Notes: generated by a model from the letters alone, not told the origin. A stretch of 24,740 bases of DNA from DAOMOP01 sp035444405 (GCA_035444405.1 DAOMOP010000039.1:1-24740), one strand, 5' to 3'. Shown: positions 6,555 to 12,975, counted from the stretch's first letter. Translations and numbers: made by a program.

Positions 6555-7514
6555 TCAGTGCAGGGCCACGCGCGTGGCCGGCGCGGCCTTGTTGTCGGGT
6601 CCGTTGTCGGATTCGTTGCGACGCGCGCTGCGTGACTCGCTGTGCGGCTCGCCGTGGGTCTCGCCGTCCGGCTCGTTGCTGCGCGTGAAGCGCAGGTGGG
6701 TGATGTCGGCGCGGAACAACATGCCCCAGGTCCATTCGGCCCAGATGCGCAGCTTGCGGCCGAAGGTCGGCATGCGCATCAGATAGAAGGCGCGCCACAG
6801 CAGCCACGCCGGCAGACCGGAGACGCGCAGCCCGAAGACCTGGGCGACGCCGTTCAGGTGGCCGATGGTCGCCATCATTCCCTTCGAGACGTGGCCGAAC
6901 GGACGCGTCGGTCGGCCGGCGACGTGGCGCGCGATGTTTCTTGCGAGCTGCTGGGCCTGCGCAACGGCGAACTGCGCGGTCGGCGGCGCGAATGCGTCGG
7001 CGCTGGCACTGTTGCGGATCAGCGCGCAATCGCCCACCGCCCAGGCGCCGGGCAGCCCCGGCACCGCCATGTCGGGCGCGGTCTCGATGCGGCCACGCAC
7101 GAGCGGCACGCCGAGCTGCTCGACCAGCCGGTGCGGTCGCGTGCCGATCGTGCAGATCACGGTGGCGGCGTCGATGCGCTCGCCGCCGTCGAGCGTGACG
7201 CCCTCGGCATCGACGTGCGCGGCACGCGCACCGTGCCGCACCGTGATGCCGCGCCGGCCCATCGAGCGGGCGGCTGCGCGGCCGAGCCGCTCGGGCAGCT
7301 CCGGCAGCAGGCGCTCGCCGTCCTGCAGGATCGTGACCTGCAGCTCGCCCGCCGCGACGCGCGGGTAATAGCGGCGCGCGCCCTTGAGGAAATCGGCGAG
7401 CTCGCCCGCCACCTCGACGCCGGAGAAGCCGCCCCCGACGATCACGACGTTGCGCTCGGGCGCGTCGCCGGCGAGCGGATCGGGGACGAGAAGGCGGACG
7501 GGGTCGGCTCTCAT
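6555..7514 (-). CDS. NDH-2-like FAD/NAD(P) oxidoreductase lacking the N-terminal FAD fold
   Basis: The 319 residues match the second half of type II NADH dehydrogenases. An internal NAD(P)-binding Rossmann motif VVIVGGGFSGVE (23-34) is followed by CTIGTRP, the C-terminal FAD-contact motif AWAVGDCA (158-164) and a C-terminal amphipathic region with YLMRMPTFGRKLR. Complete members run to about 400-450 residues and begin with a separate FAD-binding GxGxxG domain of about 150 residues, which is absent. The DoxX gene ends 19 bases upstream, leaving no room for it. A GAGGAG nine bases before the ATG suggests the shortened gene is still translated. The last 45 residues are polar and of low complexity. 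Without the N-terminal fold normal FAD-dependent activity is doubtful; it may be a decaying gene or have been put to another use in the bufA-doxX group. Confidence 0.75.
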   Translation of the reverse strand: MRADPVRLLVPDPLAGDAPERNVVIVGGGFSGVEVAGELADFLKGARRYYPRVAAGELQVTILQDGERLLPELPERLGRAAARSMGRRGITVRHGARAAHVDAEGVTLDGGERIDAATVICTIGTRPHRLVEQLGVPLVRGRIETAPDMAVPGLPGAWAVGDCALIRNSASADAFAPPTAQFAVAQAQQLARNIARHVAGRPTRPFGHVSKGMMATIGHLNGVAQVFGLRVSGLPAWLLWRAFYLMRMPTFGRKLRIWAEWTWGMLFRADITHLRFTRSNEPDGETHGEPHSESRSARRNESDNGPDNKAAPATRVALH

Positions 7515-7533
7515 GGTCGTCGCTCCTCGCGGC

Positions 7534-8025
7534 TCAGCCGAAACGGCGCCGGATCAGGTGGTCGAGCGAGAGCTTGCCGGGCCCGTGGAACAGCGTCACG
7601 AGCAGCAGCAGGCCCCAGTACTGGTGGTCCTTGAGGCCGACCTCGCCGAGCTCCGGGTACGAGATCACCGCGACGATATTGAACACGAACAGCGCAAAGG
7701 CGGCAAAGCGCGTGCCCAGGCCGAGCACCAGCAGCACCGGCAGCGTGAGCTCGGCGGCCGTGCCGAGCCAGGCCGCGAGCGCCGGCGGCAGCAGCGGCAC
7801 CGCGTACTCGTACTCGAACAGCAGCAGCGTCGTGTTCCAGCTCGCGATCTTGGTGAGGCCGGCCTTGAAGAACACGCTCGCGACCAGCAGGCGGATCGCG
7901 AAGTCGAGGACCGGGGTGAGGAAGGCGAGGCCCGCGCGAGCGGCTTCGACGGCGCGGGCGAGCCTCGCGACGAGGCCGCCGTGGCCCGGACGCATCGATG
8001 CGGGGCGGTTGGCTGCGAGATCCAT
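7534..8025 (-). CDS. DoxX-family membrane protein of the bufferin operon
   Basis: This 163-residue integral membrane protein has four hydrophobic segments (about residues 38-54, 82-102, 105-123 and 135-148). It carries DoxX features such as FFKAGLTKIASW in the first helix and the ending LFHGPGKLSLDHLI. The ATG at 8025 has an AGGAG seven bases upstream; a longer frame upstream has no such support. DoxX genes often accompany bufA, bufB and bufC in proteobacterial bufferin operons. The function there is unknown but presumably concerns the membrane or redox side of copper handling. It follows bufA by 92 bases that contain a strong hairpin. Confidence 0.85.
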   Translation of the reverse strand: MDLAANRPASMRPGHGGLVARLARAVEAARAGLAFLTPVLDFAIRLLVASVFFKAGLTKIASWNTTLLLFEYEYAVPLLPPALAAWLGTAAELTLPVLLVLGLGTRFAAFALFVFNIVAVISYPELGEVGLKDHQYWGLLLLVTLFHGPGKLSLDHLIRRRFG

Positions 8026-8075
8026 GTCGGTCTCCTGATTCGGGATTGGGGGTGTGCGAGGCGACCCGCAGCGAT

Positions 8076-8095
8076 CCGGCCGCGCAAGCGGCCGG
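8076..8095 (-). terminator. GC-rich hairpin between bufA and doxX
   Basis: CCGGCCGC (8076-8083) and GCGGCCGG (8088-8095) form a perfect 8-bp stem closed by a 4-base loop. It lies 22 bases after the bufA stop and 50 bases before the doxX start. No T-run follows. It may act as a partial terminator or protect the 3' end of a short bufA transcript, so the small precursor is made in excess over the downstream genes. Confidence 0.5.
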
Positions 8096-8117
8096 CGCCG
8101 TCGAGGCCGCAGGGTGC

Positions 8118-8417
8118 TTACCGCTTGAGCGCGGCCATGCCGCCGGGCGCGTTGTAGGCCTTGTCGGTGACCATGCCGCCGGCGATCTTTTCGCACGTGC
8201 CCTTGGGCACGAGAAGCCACGCCTCGGGGTCGTTGTCGATCGTGGCCGTGCCGGCGCAGGAGCTCTTCGACGTGCCGCAGTCGTTCTTGCCGGCCTTGGC
8301 GATGCCGGCGCACTTCTCGACATCGCCCTTGGCCGCGAAGGCCTGCCCGCCGGCCGCTACCAGCGTGAGGGCCAACAGGCTCGCCATCGCACCACGGATC
8401 ATCAGTTCGGTTTTCAT
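8118..8417 (-). CDS. bufA: Bufferin precursor peptide BufA1 (DUF2282)
   Basis: The 99-residue product has a Sec signal peptide (basic start, hydrophobic residues 10-23, likely cleavage after AFA near residue 28). A short mature part with four cysteines C36, C47, C54 and C75 follows in the context EKC, NDCGTS, SCAG and KGTCEKIAGG. This is the DUF2282/BufA1 pattern. In characterised bufferins, cysteines are converted by the MNIO enzyme BufB with help from BufC, and the exported product sequesters copper; that is family knowledge. The ATG at 8417 is preceded by GGAG. The gene lies 3.4 kb from bufB and bufC, separated by a two-component system and a CzcE-like gene, but shares an operator type with them. 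A DoxX gene follows. Confidence 0.9.
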   Translation of the reverse strand: MKTELMIRGAMASLLALTLVAAGGQAFAAKGDVEKCAGIAKAGKNDCGTSKSSCAGTATIDNDPEAWLLVPKGTCEKIAGGMVTDKAYNAPGGMAALKR

Positions 8418-8447
8418 GATGTGCTCTCCATTACGTGTCTTGGGGAT

Positions 8448-8472
8448 ACGGATACGCAAAGCGCCTATCCGT
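8448..8472 (-). promoter_or_regulatory. Leader hairpin of bufA
   Basis: CGGATA (8449-8454) pairs with TATCCG (8466-8471) and CGC (8455-8457) with GCG (8461-8463). The loop is three bases and a CC bulge lies on one side; A8448 can also pair with T8472. It lies in the predicted untranslated leader, between the -10 hexamer (8485-8480) and the start codon (8417). A hairpin with the same outer stem and the same bulge stands at the same place before the CzcE-like gene (10901-10924), so it is probably functional in mRNA stability or translation. Confidence 0.5.
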
Positions 8473-8479
8473 GGAGTGC

Positions 8480-8533
8480 ACTATCGGCGCCGAACTTCAC
8501 GCACGCGTCGCCCAATCCTCACGCTTTCGTCAC
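8480..8533 (-). promoter_or_regulatory. GTGA-repeat operator and promoter of bufA
   Basis: On the minus strand, half-sites at 11-bp intervals read GTGA (8533-8530), GTGA (8522-8519), GCGA (8511-8508) and GTGA (8500-8497). The hexamer GATAGT (8485-8480) starts 15 nt after the start of the last half-site and serves as the -10 candidate. There is no standard -35. The same order and spacing, including the GCGA third site, recur at 10933-10986. The response regulator gene starts 117 bases away on the other strand, so bound regulator could also affect its own gene. Confidence 0.7.
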
Positions 8534-8583
8534 GGACGGCGAGCCGCCCTCGCCTCACCCTATCGCCGCGCCGAAGCCTTGCC

Positions 8584-8589
8584 TATGAT
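8584..8589 (+). promoter_or_regulatory. Possible -10 box of the two-component operon
   Basis: TATGAT at 8584-8589 matches five of six consensus -10 bases and lies 60 bases before the response regulator start. I do not find a good -35 at the usual distance, so the call is weak. The divergent GTGA operator lies about 50 bases upstream of it and might supply activation. Confidence 0.3.
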
Positions 8590-8649
8590 GCAAACATCCC
8601 CACTCGCGGACGCGCGCCCAGCCGCCGCGCATCCGCCGCCGGTGCCGCC

Positions 8650-9369
8650 ATGACGCGCAAGGTTCTGGTCATCGAGGACGATCCGGACATCGCCCGGCTC
8701 GTCAAGCTGCAGCTTGGCGAGCTGTCGTGTGCGGTGACGCTCGCTGCCGACGGTCCGAGCGGGCTCGCTGCCTTCGAGACGAAGCCCTTCGATCTGGTGA
8801 TCCTCGACCTGATGCTGCCGGGCATCGACGGGCTCGAGCTGTGCCGGCGCATCCGCGCCCGGCCCGGCTACACGCCGATCCTGATGCTGACCGCCAGGTC
8901 CGGCGAGATCGACCGCGTGCTGGGGCTCGAAATGGGCGCCGACGACTACGTGACCAAGCCGTTCAGCGTGCTCGAGCTGGTCGCCCGCGTGAAGGCAATC
9001 TTCCGCCGCGTCGACAGCCTCGCGAGCCGCGCCGAGGCGTCCGAGCAGGTCATCGACAACGGCGCGCTGACGATCGACATCGCACGCCGCGAGGTGAGGC
9101 TGGCCGGCCGACCGGTCGAGCTCACCGCGACCGAGTTCGACCTGTTGCTGCATTTCGCCCGCCACCCGGGGCGCGTGTTCAGCCGCACGCAGCTGCTCGA
9201 CCAGGTCTGGGGCTACAGCCACAGCGGCTACGAGCACACCGTCAACTCGCACATCAACCGCCTGCGCGCCAAGATCGAAGCCAACCCGAACCAGCCCGAG
9301 TTCATCCAGACCGTCTGGGGCGTGGGTTACAAGTTCCGGGACGCGACGCGCCGGCCGGACGCCCCCTGA
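8650..9369 (+). CDS. OmpR/PhoB-family response regulator
   Basis: The 239-residue protein has a receiver domain (about 1-118) with acidic residues D10-D11, phosphoacceptor D53 in LVILDLMLPG, the switch threonine in LMLTARSG and K in DDYVTKPFS. A C-terminal winged-helix DNA-binding domain follows (about 138-232), with ELTATEFDLL and the ending VWGVGYKF. No Shine-Dalgarno is visible before the ATG at 8650; an overlapping upstream frame stops at 8651-8653, but I do not regard it as a gene. The kinase gene starts one base after the stop. The gene lies between the bufA and CzcE-like promoters, and OmpR/PhoB regulators bind direct repeats of about 11 bp. I therefore infer that it controls the four GTGA-repeat promoters. 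The inducing signal is probably copper or a similar metal or redox stress, which is not shown. Confidence 0.92.
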   Translation: MTRKVLVIEDDPDIARLVKLQLGELSCAVTLAADGPSGLAAFETKPFDLVILDLMLPGIDGLELCRRIRARPGYTPILMLTARSGEIDRVLGLEMGADDYVTKPFSVLELVARVKAIFRRVDSLASRAEASEQVIDNGALTIDIARREVRLAGRPVELTATEFDLLLHFARHPGRVFSRTQLLDQVWGYSHSGYEHTVNSHINRLRAKIEANPNQPEFIQTVWGVGYKFRDATRRPDAP

Positions 9370-9370
9370 C

Positions 9371-10435
9371 ATGCTGCGCACGCTCTACAGCCGGCTCGCC
9401 GCCGTGCTGATGGGGGTGTTCGTCGCGGTCGGCGGCCTGATGATCGTCGCGACGCAGACCATGTTCGAGCCCGACCGCCTGCTGGCGCTCGCGACCGACC
9501 TGGTGATCGGTGCGGTCGCCTTCAGTCTGCTCGCGGCGCTGGTGGTGTTCCGCTTCCTGACGCGGCGGCTGCGCTCATTGGCCGACGCGATGGATCGCTT
9601 TCGCACCGCCGGTTTCGCGCAGCCGGTGCGAATCGACGAGCGCGACGCCGAGGGCGACGAGATCGACCGGCTCGCCCACACCTTCACCGAAATGTCCGAG
9701 CGCATCGTCGAGCAGCTCGAGCTGCTCGCGCAGGTCGACGCACGCCGCCGCGAGCTGCTCGCCAACGTCTCGCACGACCTGCGCACGCCCCTCGCATCGA
9801 TGCAGGGCTATCTCGAAACCTTGTTGCTGCAGGAGGACAAGCTCACCCCGGACGAGCGTCGCAGCTATCTGCTGATCGCCACCCGCCACTGCGAGCGGCT
9901 CGGCACGCTGGTGCGCGATCTCTTCGACCTCACGCGGCTCGAAGCCGATGAGATCCGGCCCCGCCCCGAGCCCTTCTCGATCGCCGAGCTCGCTCAGGAC
10001 GTCGCCCAGAAGTTCGCGTTGCGCGCGACGAACGCGCGGCAACGGCTGGTGACCGACATCGATCCGGCGACGCCGGCGATCGTCGCCGACATCGGCATGA
10101 TCGAGCGCGTGCTCGAGAATCTGATCGAGAACGCGATGCGCTACACGCCGGCCGACGGCACCATTTCGCTGGGCGTCGCGCCCGATGGCGGGGCCGTGGC
10201 CGTGACGGTCGGCGACACCGGCCGGGGCATCGCGGCCGACGAGCTCGGCAGCATCTTCGACCGCTACTACCGCATCGACCGCGGCGAGCGTGGCGACACC
10301 GCCAACGCCGGGCTGGGGCTCGCGATCACGCGCCGCATCGTCGAGCTGCACGGCGGCACGATTCGCGCCGAGAGCGAACCGAGCAGCGGGACACGCTTCG
10401 TCGTCATGCTGCCGCACGGCGCGCCACCCCCATGA
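9371..10435 (+). CDS. Sensor histidine kinase, partner of the upstream regulator
   Basis: This 354-residue kinase has two membrane helices (about residues 10-28 and 43-61), a HAMP-like linker, and a HisKA domain with H135 in NVSHDLRTPL. The HATPase domain has the N-box LENLIENAMRY, G1 DTGRGIA and G2 GLGLAI. The segment between the helices is only about 14 residues, too short for a folded periplasmic sensor domain. The signal is therefore probably read within the membrane, through a membrane partner, or by the HAMP region. Translation is probably coupled to the regulator gene, with a one-base gap between TGA and ATG. No metal-binding cluster is visible in the short loop (TMFEPD). Confidence 0.92.
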   Translation: MLRTLYSRLAAVLMGVFVAVGGLMIVATQTMFEPDRLLALATDLVIGAVAFSLLAALVVFRFLTRRLRSLADAMDRFRTAGFAQPVRIDERDAEGDEIDRLAHTFTEMSERIVEQLELLAQVDARRRELLANVSHDLRTPLASMQGYLETLLLQEDKLTPDERRSYLLIATRHCERLGTLVRDLFDLTRLEADEIRPRPEPFSIAELAQDVAQKFALRATNARQRLVTDIDPATPAIVADIGMIERVLENLIENAMRYTPADGTISLGVAPDGGAVAVTVGDTGRGIAADELGSIFDRYYRIDRGERGDTANAGLGLAITRRIVELHGGTIRAESEPSSGTRFVVMLPHGAPPP

Positions 10436-10438
10436 GAG

Positions 10439-10476
10439 CGGCCCGGCGCCCGCGCAGATGCGGAGCAGCCGGGCCG
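10439..10476 (+). terminator. Hairpin after the histidine kinase gene
   Basis: CGGCCCGG (10439-10446) and CCGGGCCG (10469-10476) can form an 8-bp GC-rich stem with a 22-base loop, starting four bases after the kinase stop. No T-run follows. The neighbouring CzcE-like gene is convergent, so termination is expected here. Confidence 0.4.
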
Positions 10477-10498
10477 AAGGGGTGTCGCCCGCGTCGCT

Positions 10499-10527
10499 CC
10501 GGATCCGACGCAGAGGGCCGGATCCGG
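10499..10527 (-). terminator. Hairpin after the CzcE-like gene
   Basis: CCGGATCC (10499-10506) pairs with GGATCCGG (10520-10527), giving an 8-bp stem and a 13-base loop. It begins 13 bases beyond the stop of the minus-strand CzcE-like gene. It is a candidate terminator without a T-run, in a convergent intergenic region. Confidence 0.4.
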
Positions 10528-10539
10528 TCGTGCGTACGC

Positions 10540-10869
10540 TCAATTGCCGCCGTGATAGAGGGAACTCTCGCGGACGTAGACCCGAACACCGTTCGCGGCC
10601 GGCACGATTTCGGAGAGCGGGAAGCTTCCGGTGCGCAGCGTATCGAAGGTCCAGTTCGTGGTCTGGTCGCCGATGCGCAGCGACACTGTCTCGAAGCGCT
10701 CGACGTCGATGTGACGCGTGCCGTTGTCGATCACGATGCTGCGGCCCGGCGTGCCGTTCGCCATCGAGCCGTACGGCATCTTGGCGGCGGCAACGGCTTG
10801 TCCGCCCGCGACGAGACCGAGAACCAGCAGACCGGCGATTGCGCTCCGGTTGATCAGTGTGGTGTTCAT
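10540..10869 (-). CDS. CzcE-like periplasmic copper-binding protein
   Basis: The 109-residue product has a Sec signal peptide (hydrophobic residues 11-21, cleavage near AVA-AA at 27-29). A beta-rich mature domain of about 80 residues follows. The motifs GRSIVIDNGTRHIDVERFETV, WTFDT and PLSEIVP resemble the CzcE family, periplasmic proteins known from Cupriavidus to bind copper. Possible ligands include M31, M36, H53 and H106. An ATGGAGAG sequence lies upstream of the ATG. The promoter, leader hairpin and first codons closely resemble those of bufA. Placement between bufA and bufBC next to a two-component system supports a role in periplasmic copper handling. The family assignment rests on motif recognition alone. 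Confidence 0.7.
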   Translation of the reverse strand: MNTTLINRSAIAGLLVLGLVAGGQAVAAAKMPYGSMANGTPGRSIVIDNGTRHIDVERFETVSLRIGDQTTNWTFDTLRTGSFPLSEIVPAANGVRVYVRESSLYHGGN

Positions 10870-10900
10870 GATTCACTCTCCATCAGGTTTTTTCGGGGGG

Positions 10901-10924
10901 CGGATACGCGTGATCGCCTATCCG
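10901..10924 (-). promoter_or_regulatory. Leader hairpin of the CzcE-like gene
   Basis: CGGATA (10901-10906) pairs with TATCCG (10919-10924), and an inner CG (10907-10908) with CG (10915-10916) across the same CC bulge seen before bufA. The outer stem and bulge are kept while the loop differs, a sign of selection on structure or of recent duplication. Confidence 0.5.
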
Positions 10925-10932
10925 TGGTTCGT

Positions 10933-10986
10933 AGTATCGGCACCGACCTTCACGCCCGAATCGCCTGAACTTCACGATTTCGTCAC
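10933..10986 (-). promoter_or_regulatory. GTGA-repeat operator and promoter of the CzcE-like gene
   Basis: Minus-strand half-sites every 11 bp read GTGA (10986-10983), GTGA (10975-10972), GCGA (10964-10961) and GTGA (10953-10950). GATACT (10938-10933) starts 15 nt after the start of the last half-site. The order, including the GCGA third site, is identical to that at bufA, and the whole block from 10901 to 10986 is clearly similar to 8449-8533. Confidence 0.7.
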
Positions 10987-11107
10987 ATCGCGCCGTGCGC
11001 CCGCGAGCGAAACCGTCGGGATTCACATGCACACGCACATCTGGAGGAATCCAATTACTGGGGGGCTCTCGCGCGAAGCGGTCGGGATCCGCACGCGCAG
11101 CCTCCTC

Positions 11108-11881
11108 TCACTCCAGGCTGAAATCGGCCAGCGTCGTCGCGAGCAGATGGCAGCGCAGGAAAGCCGCCAGATCGAAGCCGGGTGTGGCCGCGCGCACGGC
11201 ATCGAGCGCCGCGGCAAGCGTTTCGCCGCCGGCCAGCCGCTCGAGCAGTTCGAACTCGCCCGGCGCCAGCGCCTCGAGCTCGACCTCGAAGCCGTTGCGG
11301 TGCACCAGCAGCTGGTCGCCTCCGGCGTCGAGATCGAACCCGTCGTCCCAGGGCACGCCGGGCTGATTGAGCGCCCACAGGCGCGCGATCGGCCAGCGCG
11401 ACGCGATCAGGCGGCAGGCCGGGCTCAGCACGAAGCGCAGCGCGCCGTGGCGGGATTCGGCCACCGCGGCCAGCCGTTCGAGCGGAAACGCCGGCGGACG
11501 GGCGGCGTGGAAGACCTCGTGAATCGCCCATTCGAGTCGCGCCATGTCGGGCAGGTAGGGCAGCCCCGCCGCCGGCGCGAAGCCGCCGAGAAAGGTCGCG
11601 AGCTGCCCGCCGAAGCGGTGGATGTCGCCGCCCGTCGAGGGGTGGCGCTGCCCGTACAGGTCGGCCATGCGGTCGAAGAAGCGCGCGCCGACGAGGCGCT
11701 CGACCACCGGATAGACCGCCCGCAGCGCCTCGCGGAAGTTGTGCCGCGCATTGTTGCGGTACACGGCGATGCGCTCGAGCGGCGCGATGCGGTCCGCGAC
11801 CACGAAGGACAGCAAGGGCTCGTCGGACGCTTCCAGCACGGCCGCGGCAAAGGCGTCCTGCAGCTCACGCAGCGAGGGCAT
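11108..11881 (-). CDS. bufC: Bufferin maturation partner BufC (DUF2063)
   Basis: This 257-residue protein begins with the DUF2063 DNA-binding-like N-terminal domain, with features such as LQDAFAAAVL, YRNNARHNFREALRAVYPVV, GGDIHRFG and LARLEWAIHEVFHA. A variable C-terminal domain (about 140-257) follows. BufC-type proteins act with the MNIO enzyme BufB, apparently recognising the precursor peptide; they do not bind DNA despite the old name. The start at 11881 has a GGAGG six bases upstream and lies inside the end of bufB (17-base overlap), so the two are translationally coupled. Confidence 0.88.
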   Translation of the reverse strand: MPSLRELQDAFAAAVLEASDEPLLSFVVADRIAPLERIAVYRNNARHNFREALRAVYPVVERLVGARFFDRMADLYGQRHPSTGGDIHRFGGQLATFLGGFAPAAGLPYLPDMARLEWAIHEVFHAARPPAFPLERLAAVAESRHGALRFVLSPACRLIASRWPIARLWALNQPGVPWDDGFDLDAGGDQLLVHRNGFEVELEALAPGEFELLERLAGGETLAAALDAVRAATPGFDLAAFLRCHLLATTLADFSLE

Positions 11882-12725
11882 CGCAGGCCTCCATGTACGA
11901 TTCGGCGGTGGCCGCTTCGGCGAGCAGCACGGCGAGCGCCGGGATGTCGGTGTCCCACTCGATGAGTGTCGGCACGCGCCCGAAACGCTCGAGCGCGAGC
12001 CGGTAGAGCGCCCACACCGGTGCGGCGACACGCGTGCCGTGAGTGTCGATGAGGAGCTCCCCGGCGCGGTCGAAACCGGCGAGATGGATCTCGCGCACTG
12101 CCGCCGGCGGAATCGCCTCGAAGAACGTGGCGGGGTCGAAGCCGTGATTGACGGCGCTCACATGGACGTTGTTCACGTCGAGCAATACCCCGCAGCCGGT
12201 CTCGGCGACCAGTGTGGCGATGAATTCCGCCTCACCCAGGGTTGCGTGGCGAAAGCGCAGGTAGCTCGAGATGTTCTCGACCAGAATCTGCCGACCCAGC
12301 ACGTCCTGGACCTCGCAGACGTGCGCCGCCGTCACCGCGAGCGCCTCTTCGGTGTAGGGCAGCGGCAGCAGATCGTTGAGATGTCGCCCCGGCACCGATC
12401 CCCAGCTCAGGTGCTCGGAGACCAGATCGGGCTCGAAGCGGCGCACCAGGGCCGCGAGCCGCGCAAGATGGTCGCGGTCGAGCCCGTGCGCGGCCCCCAG
12501 CGACAGCCCCACGCCGTGCAGGCTGAGCGGATAGTGGCTGCGCGCACGCTCGAGATAGTGCACCGGCTGGCCGCCGTCGCCGAAGTAGTTCTCGCTGTGC
12601 ACCTCGAGCCAGCCGACGTCGGGCAGTTCGGCAAGCAGTTCGCGATAATGCGGCGCGCGCAGGCCAATGCCCGCGCGGCGCGGAATCCGCGCCGGCGCCG
12701 TGGCGAATCCGGAAGCGTCGCTCAT
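11865..12725 (-). CDS. bufB: Bufferin-modifying MNIO enzyme BufB (DUF692)
   Basis: This 286-residue TIM-barrel protein belongs to the multinuclear non-heme iron oxidative enzymes (DUF692). Likely metal ligands are visible: E45 in SENYFG, H70 in LHGVGLS, E104/H105 in SEHLSW, E150/N151 in VENISSY, D183 and H188 in LLDVNNVHVS, H194, H214 in IHLAGF, D227/H229 in DTHG and E256/D258 in EWDTD. MNIO enzymes modify cysteines of bufferin precursors, using oxygen. The gene heads the bufB-bufC pair and is preceded by a GTGA-repeat operator like that of bufA, which it presumably serves in trans from 3.4 kb away. A GAGGA lies upstream of the ATG. Confidence 0.92.
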   Translation of the reverse strand: MSDASGFATAPARIPRRAGIGLRAPHYRELLAELPDVGWLEVHSENYFGDGGQPVHYLERARSHYPLSLHGVGLSLGAAHGLDRDHLARLAALVRRFEPDLVSEHLSWGSVPGRHLNDLLPLPYTEEALAVTAAHVCEVQDVLGRQILVENISSYLRFRHATLGEAEFIATLVAETGCGVLLDVNNVHVSAVNHGFDPATFFEAIPPAAVREIHLAGFDRAGELLIDTHGTRVAAPVWALYRLALERFGRVPTLIEWDTDIPALAVLLAEAATAESYMEACDALAA

Positions 12726-12772
12726 GATGGGTCCTCGTCCTGTAGCGGCAGCCGGCGCTGCGCGATGAGTCG

Positions 12773-12826
12773 AGTCTGCGCGACGAAGATCACGAATGCG
12801 TCACGGCACGATCACGCTTCGGTCGC
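12773..12826 (-). promoter_or_regulatory. GTGA-repeat operator and promoter of bufBC
   Basis: Minus-strand half-sites every 11 bp read GCGA (12826-12823), GTGA (12815-12812), GTGA (12804-12801) and GTGA (12793-12790). The aligned -10 position, 15 nt after the start of the last site, is CAGACT (12778-12773), a weaker match than at the other three promoters. The rest of the leader differs from bufA and the CzcE-like gene, so the operator is conserved beyond simple duplication. Confidence 0.65.
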
Positions 12827-12909
12827 CCGCCGCATCCTGCCCGAGTGCGCCCGCAACGGGCTGCGACCGCGCATACGGTCCTGGCTCAACCGGGCCGCGC
12901 GTGCTAGAC

Positions 12910-12921
12910 CCCGTATACGGG
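12910..12921. promoter_or_regulatory. 12-bp perfect palindrome upstream of the PAS/GAF gene
   Basis: CCCGTATACGGG is a perfect palindrome, and ATACGG also occurs about 40 bases upstream at 12873-12878. It lies in the divergent region between bufB and the PAS/GAF gene and could be an operator for a dimeric regulator. No further evidence is visible. Confidence 0.25.
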
Positions 12922-12975
12922 CTATTCGCGTCGGGCGCGAAGGCTGCGAAAGTGGTGTGAAGAAGCCCGACGACC

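Noticed and set aside
6590..6690. Degenerate short repeats in the 3' end of the NDH-2-like gene
   Set aside because: The repeats are weak and in frame with a polar low-complexity tail; they do not form a CRISPR or a clear tandem array.
8435..8653. Plus-strand frame of 72 codons whose stop overlaps the response regulator start
   Set aside because: It crosses the bufA operator and leader hairpin, has no ribosome site, and its product resembles no protein.
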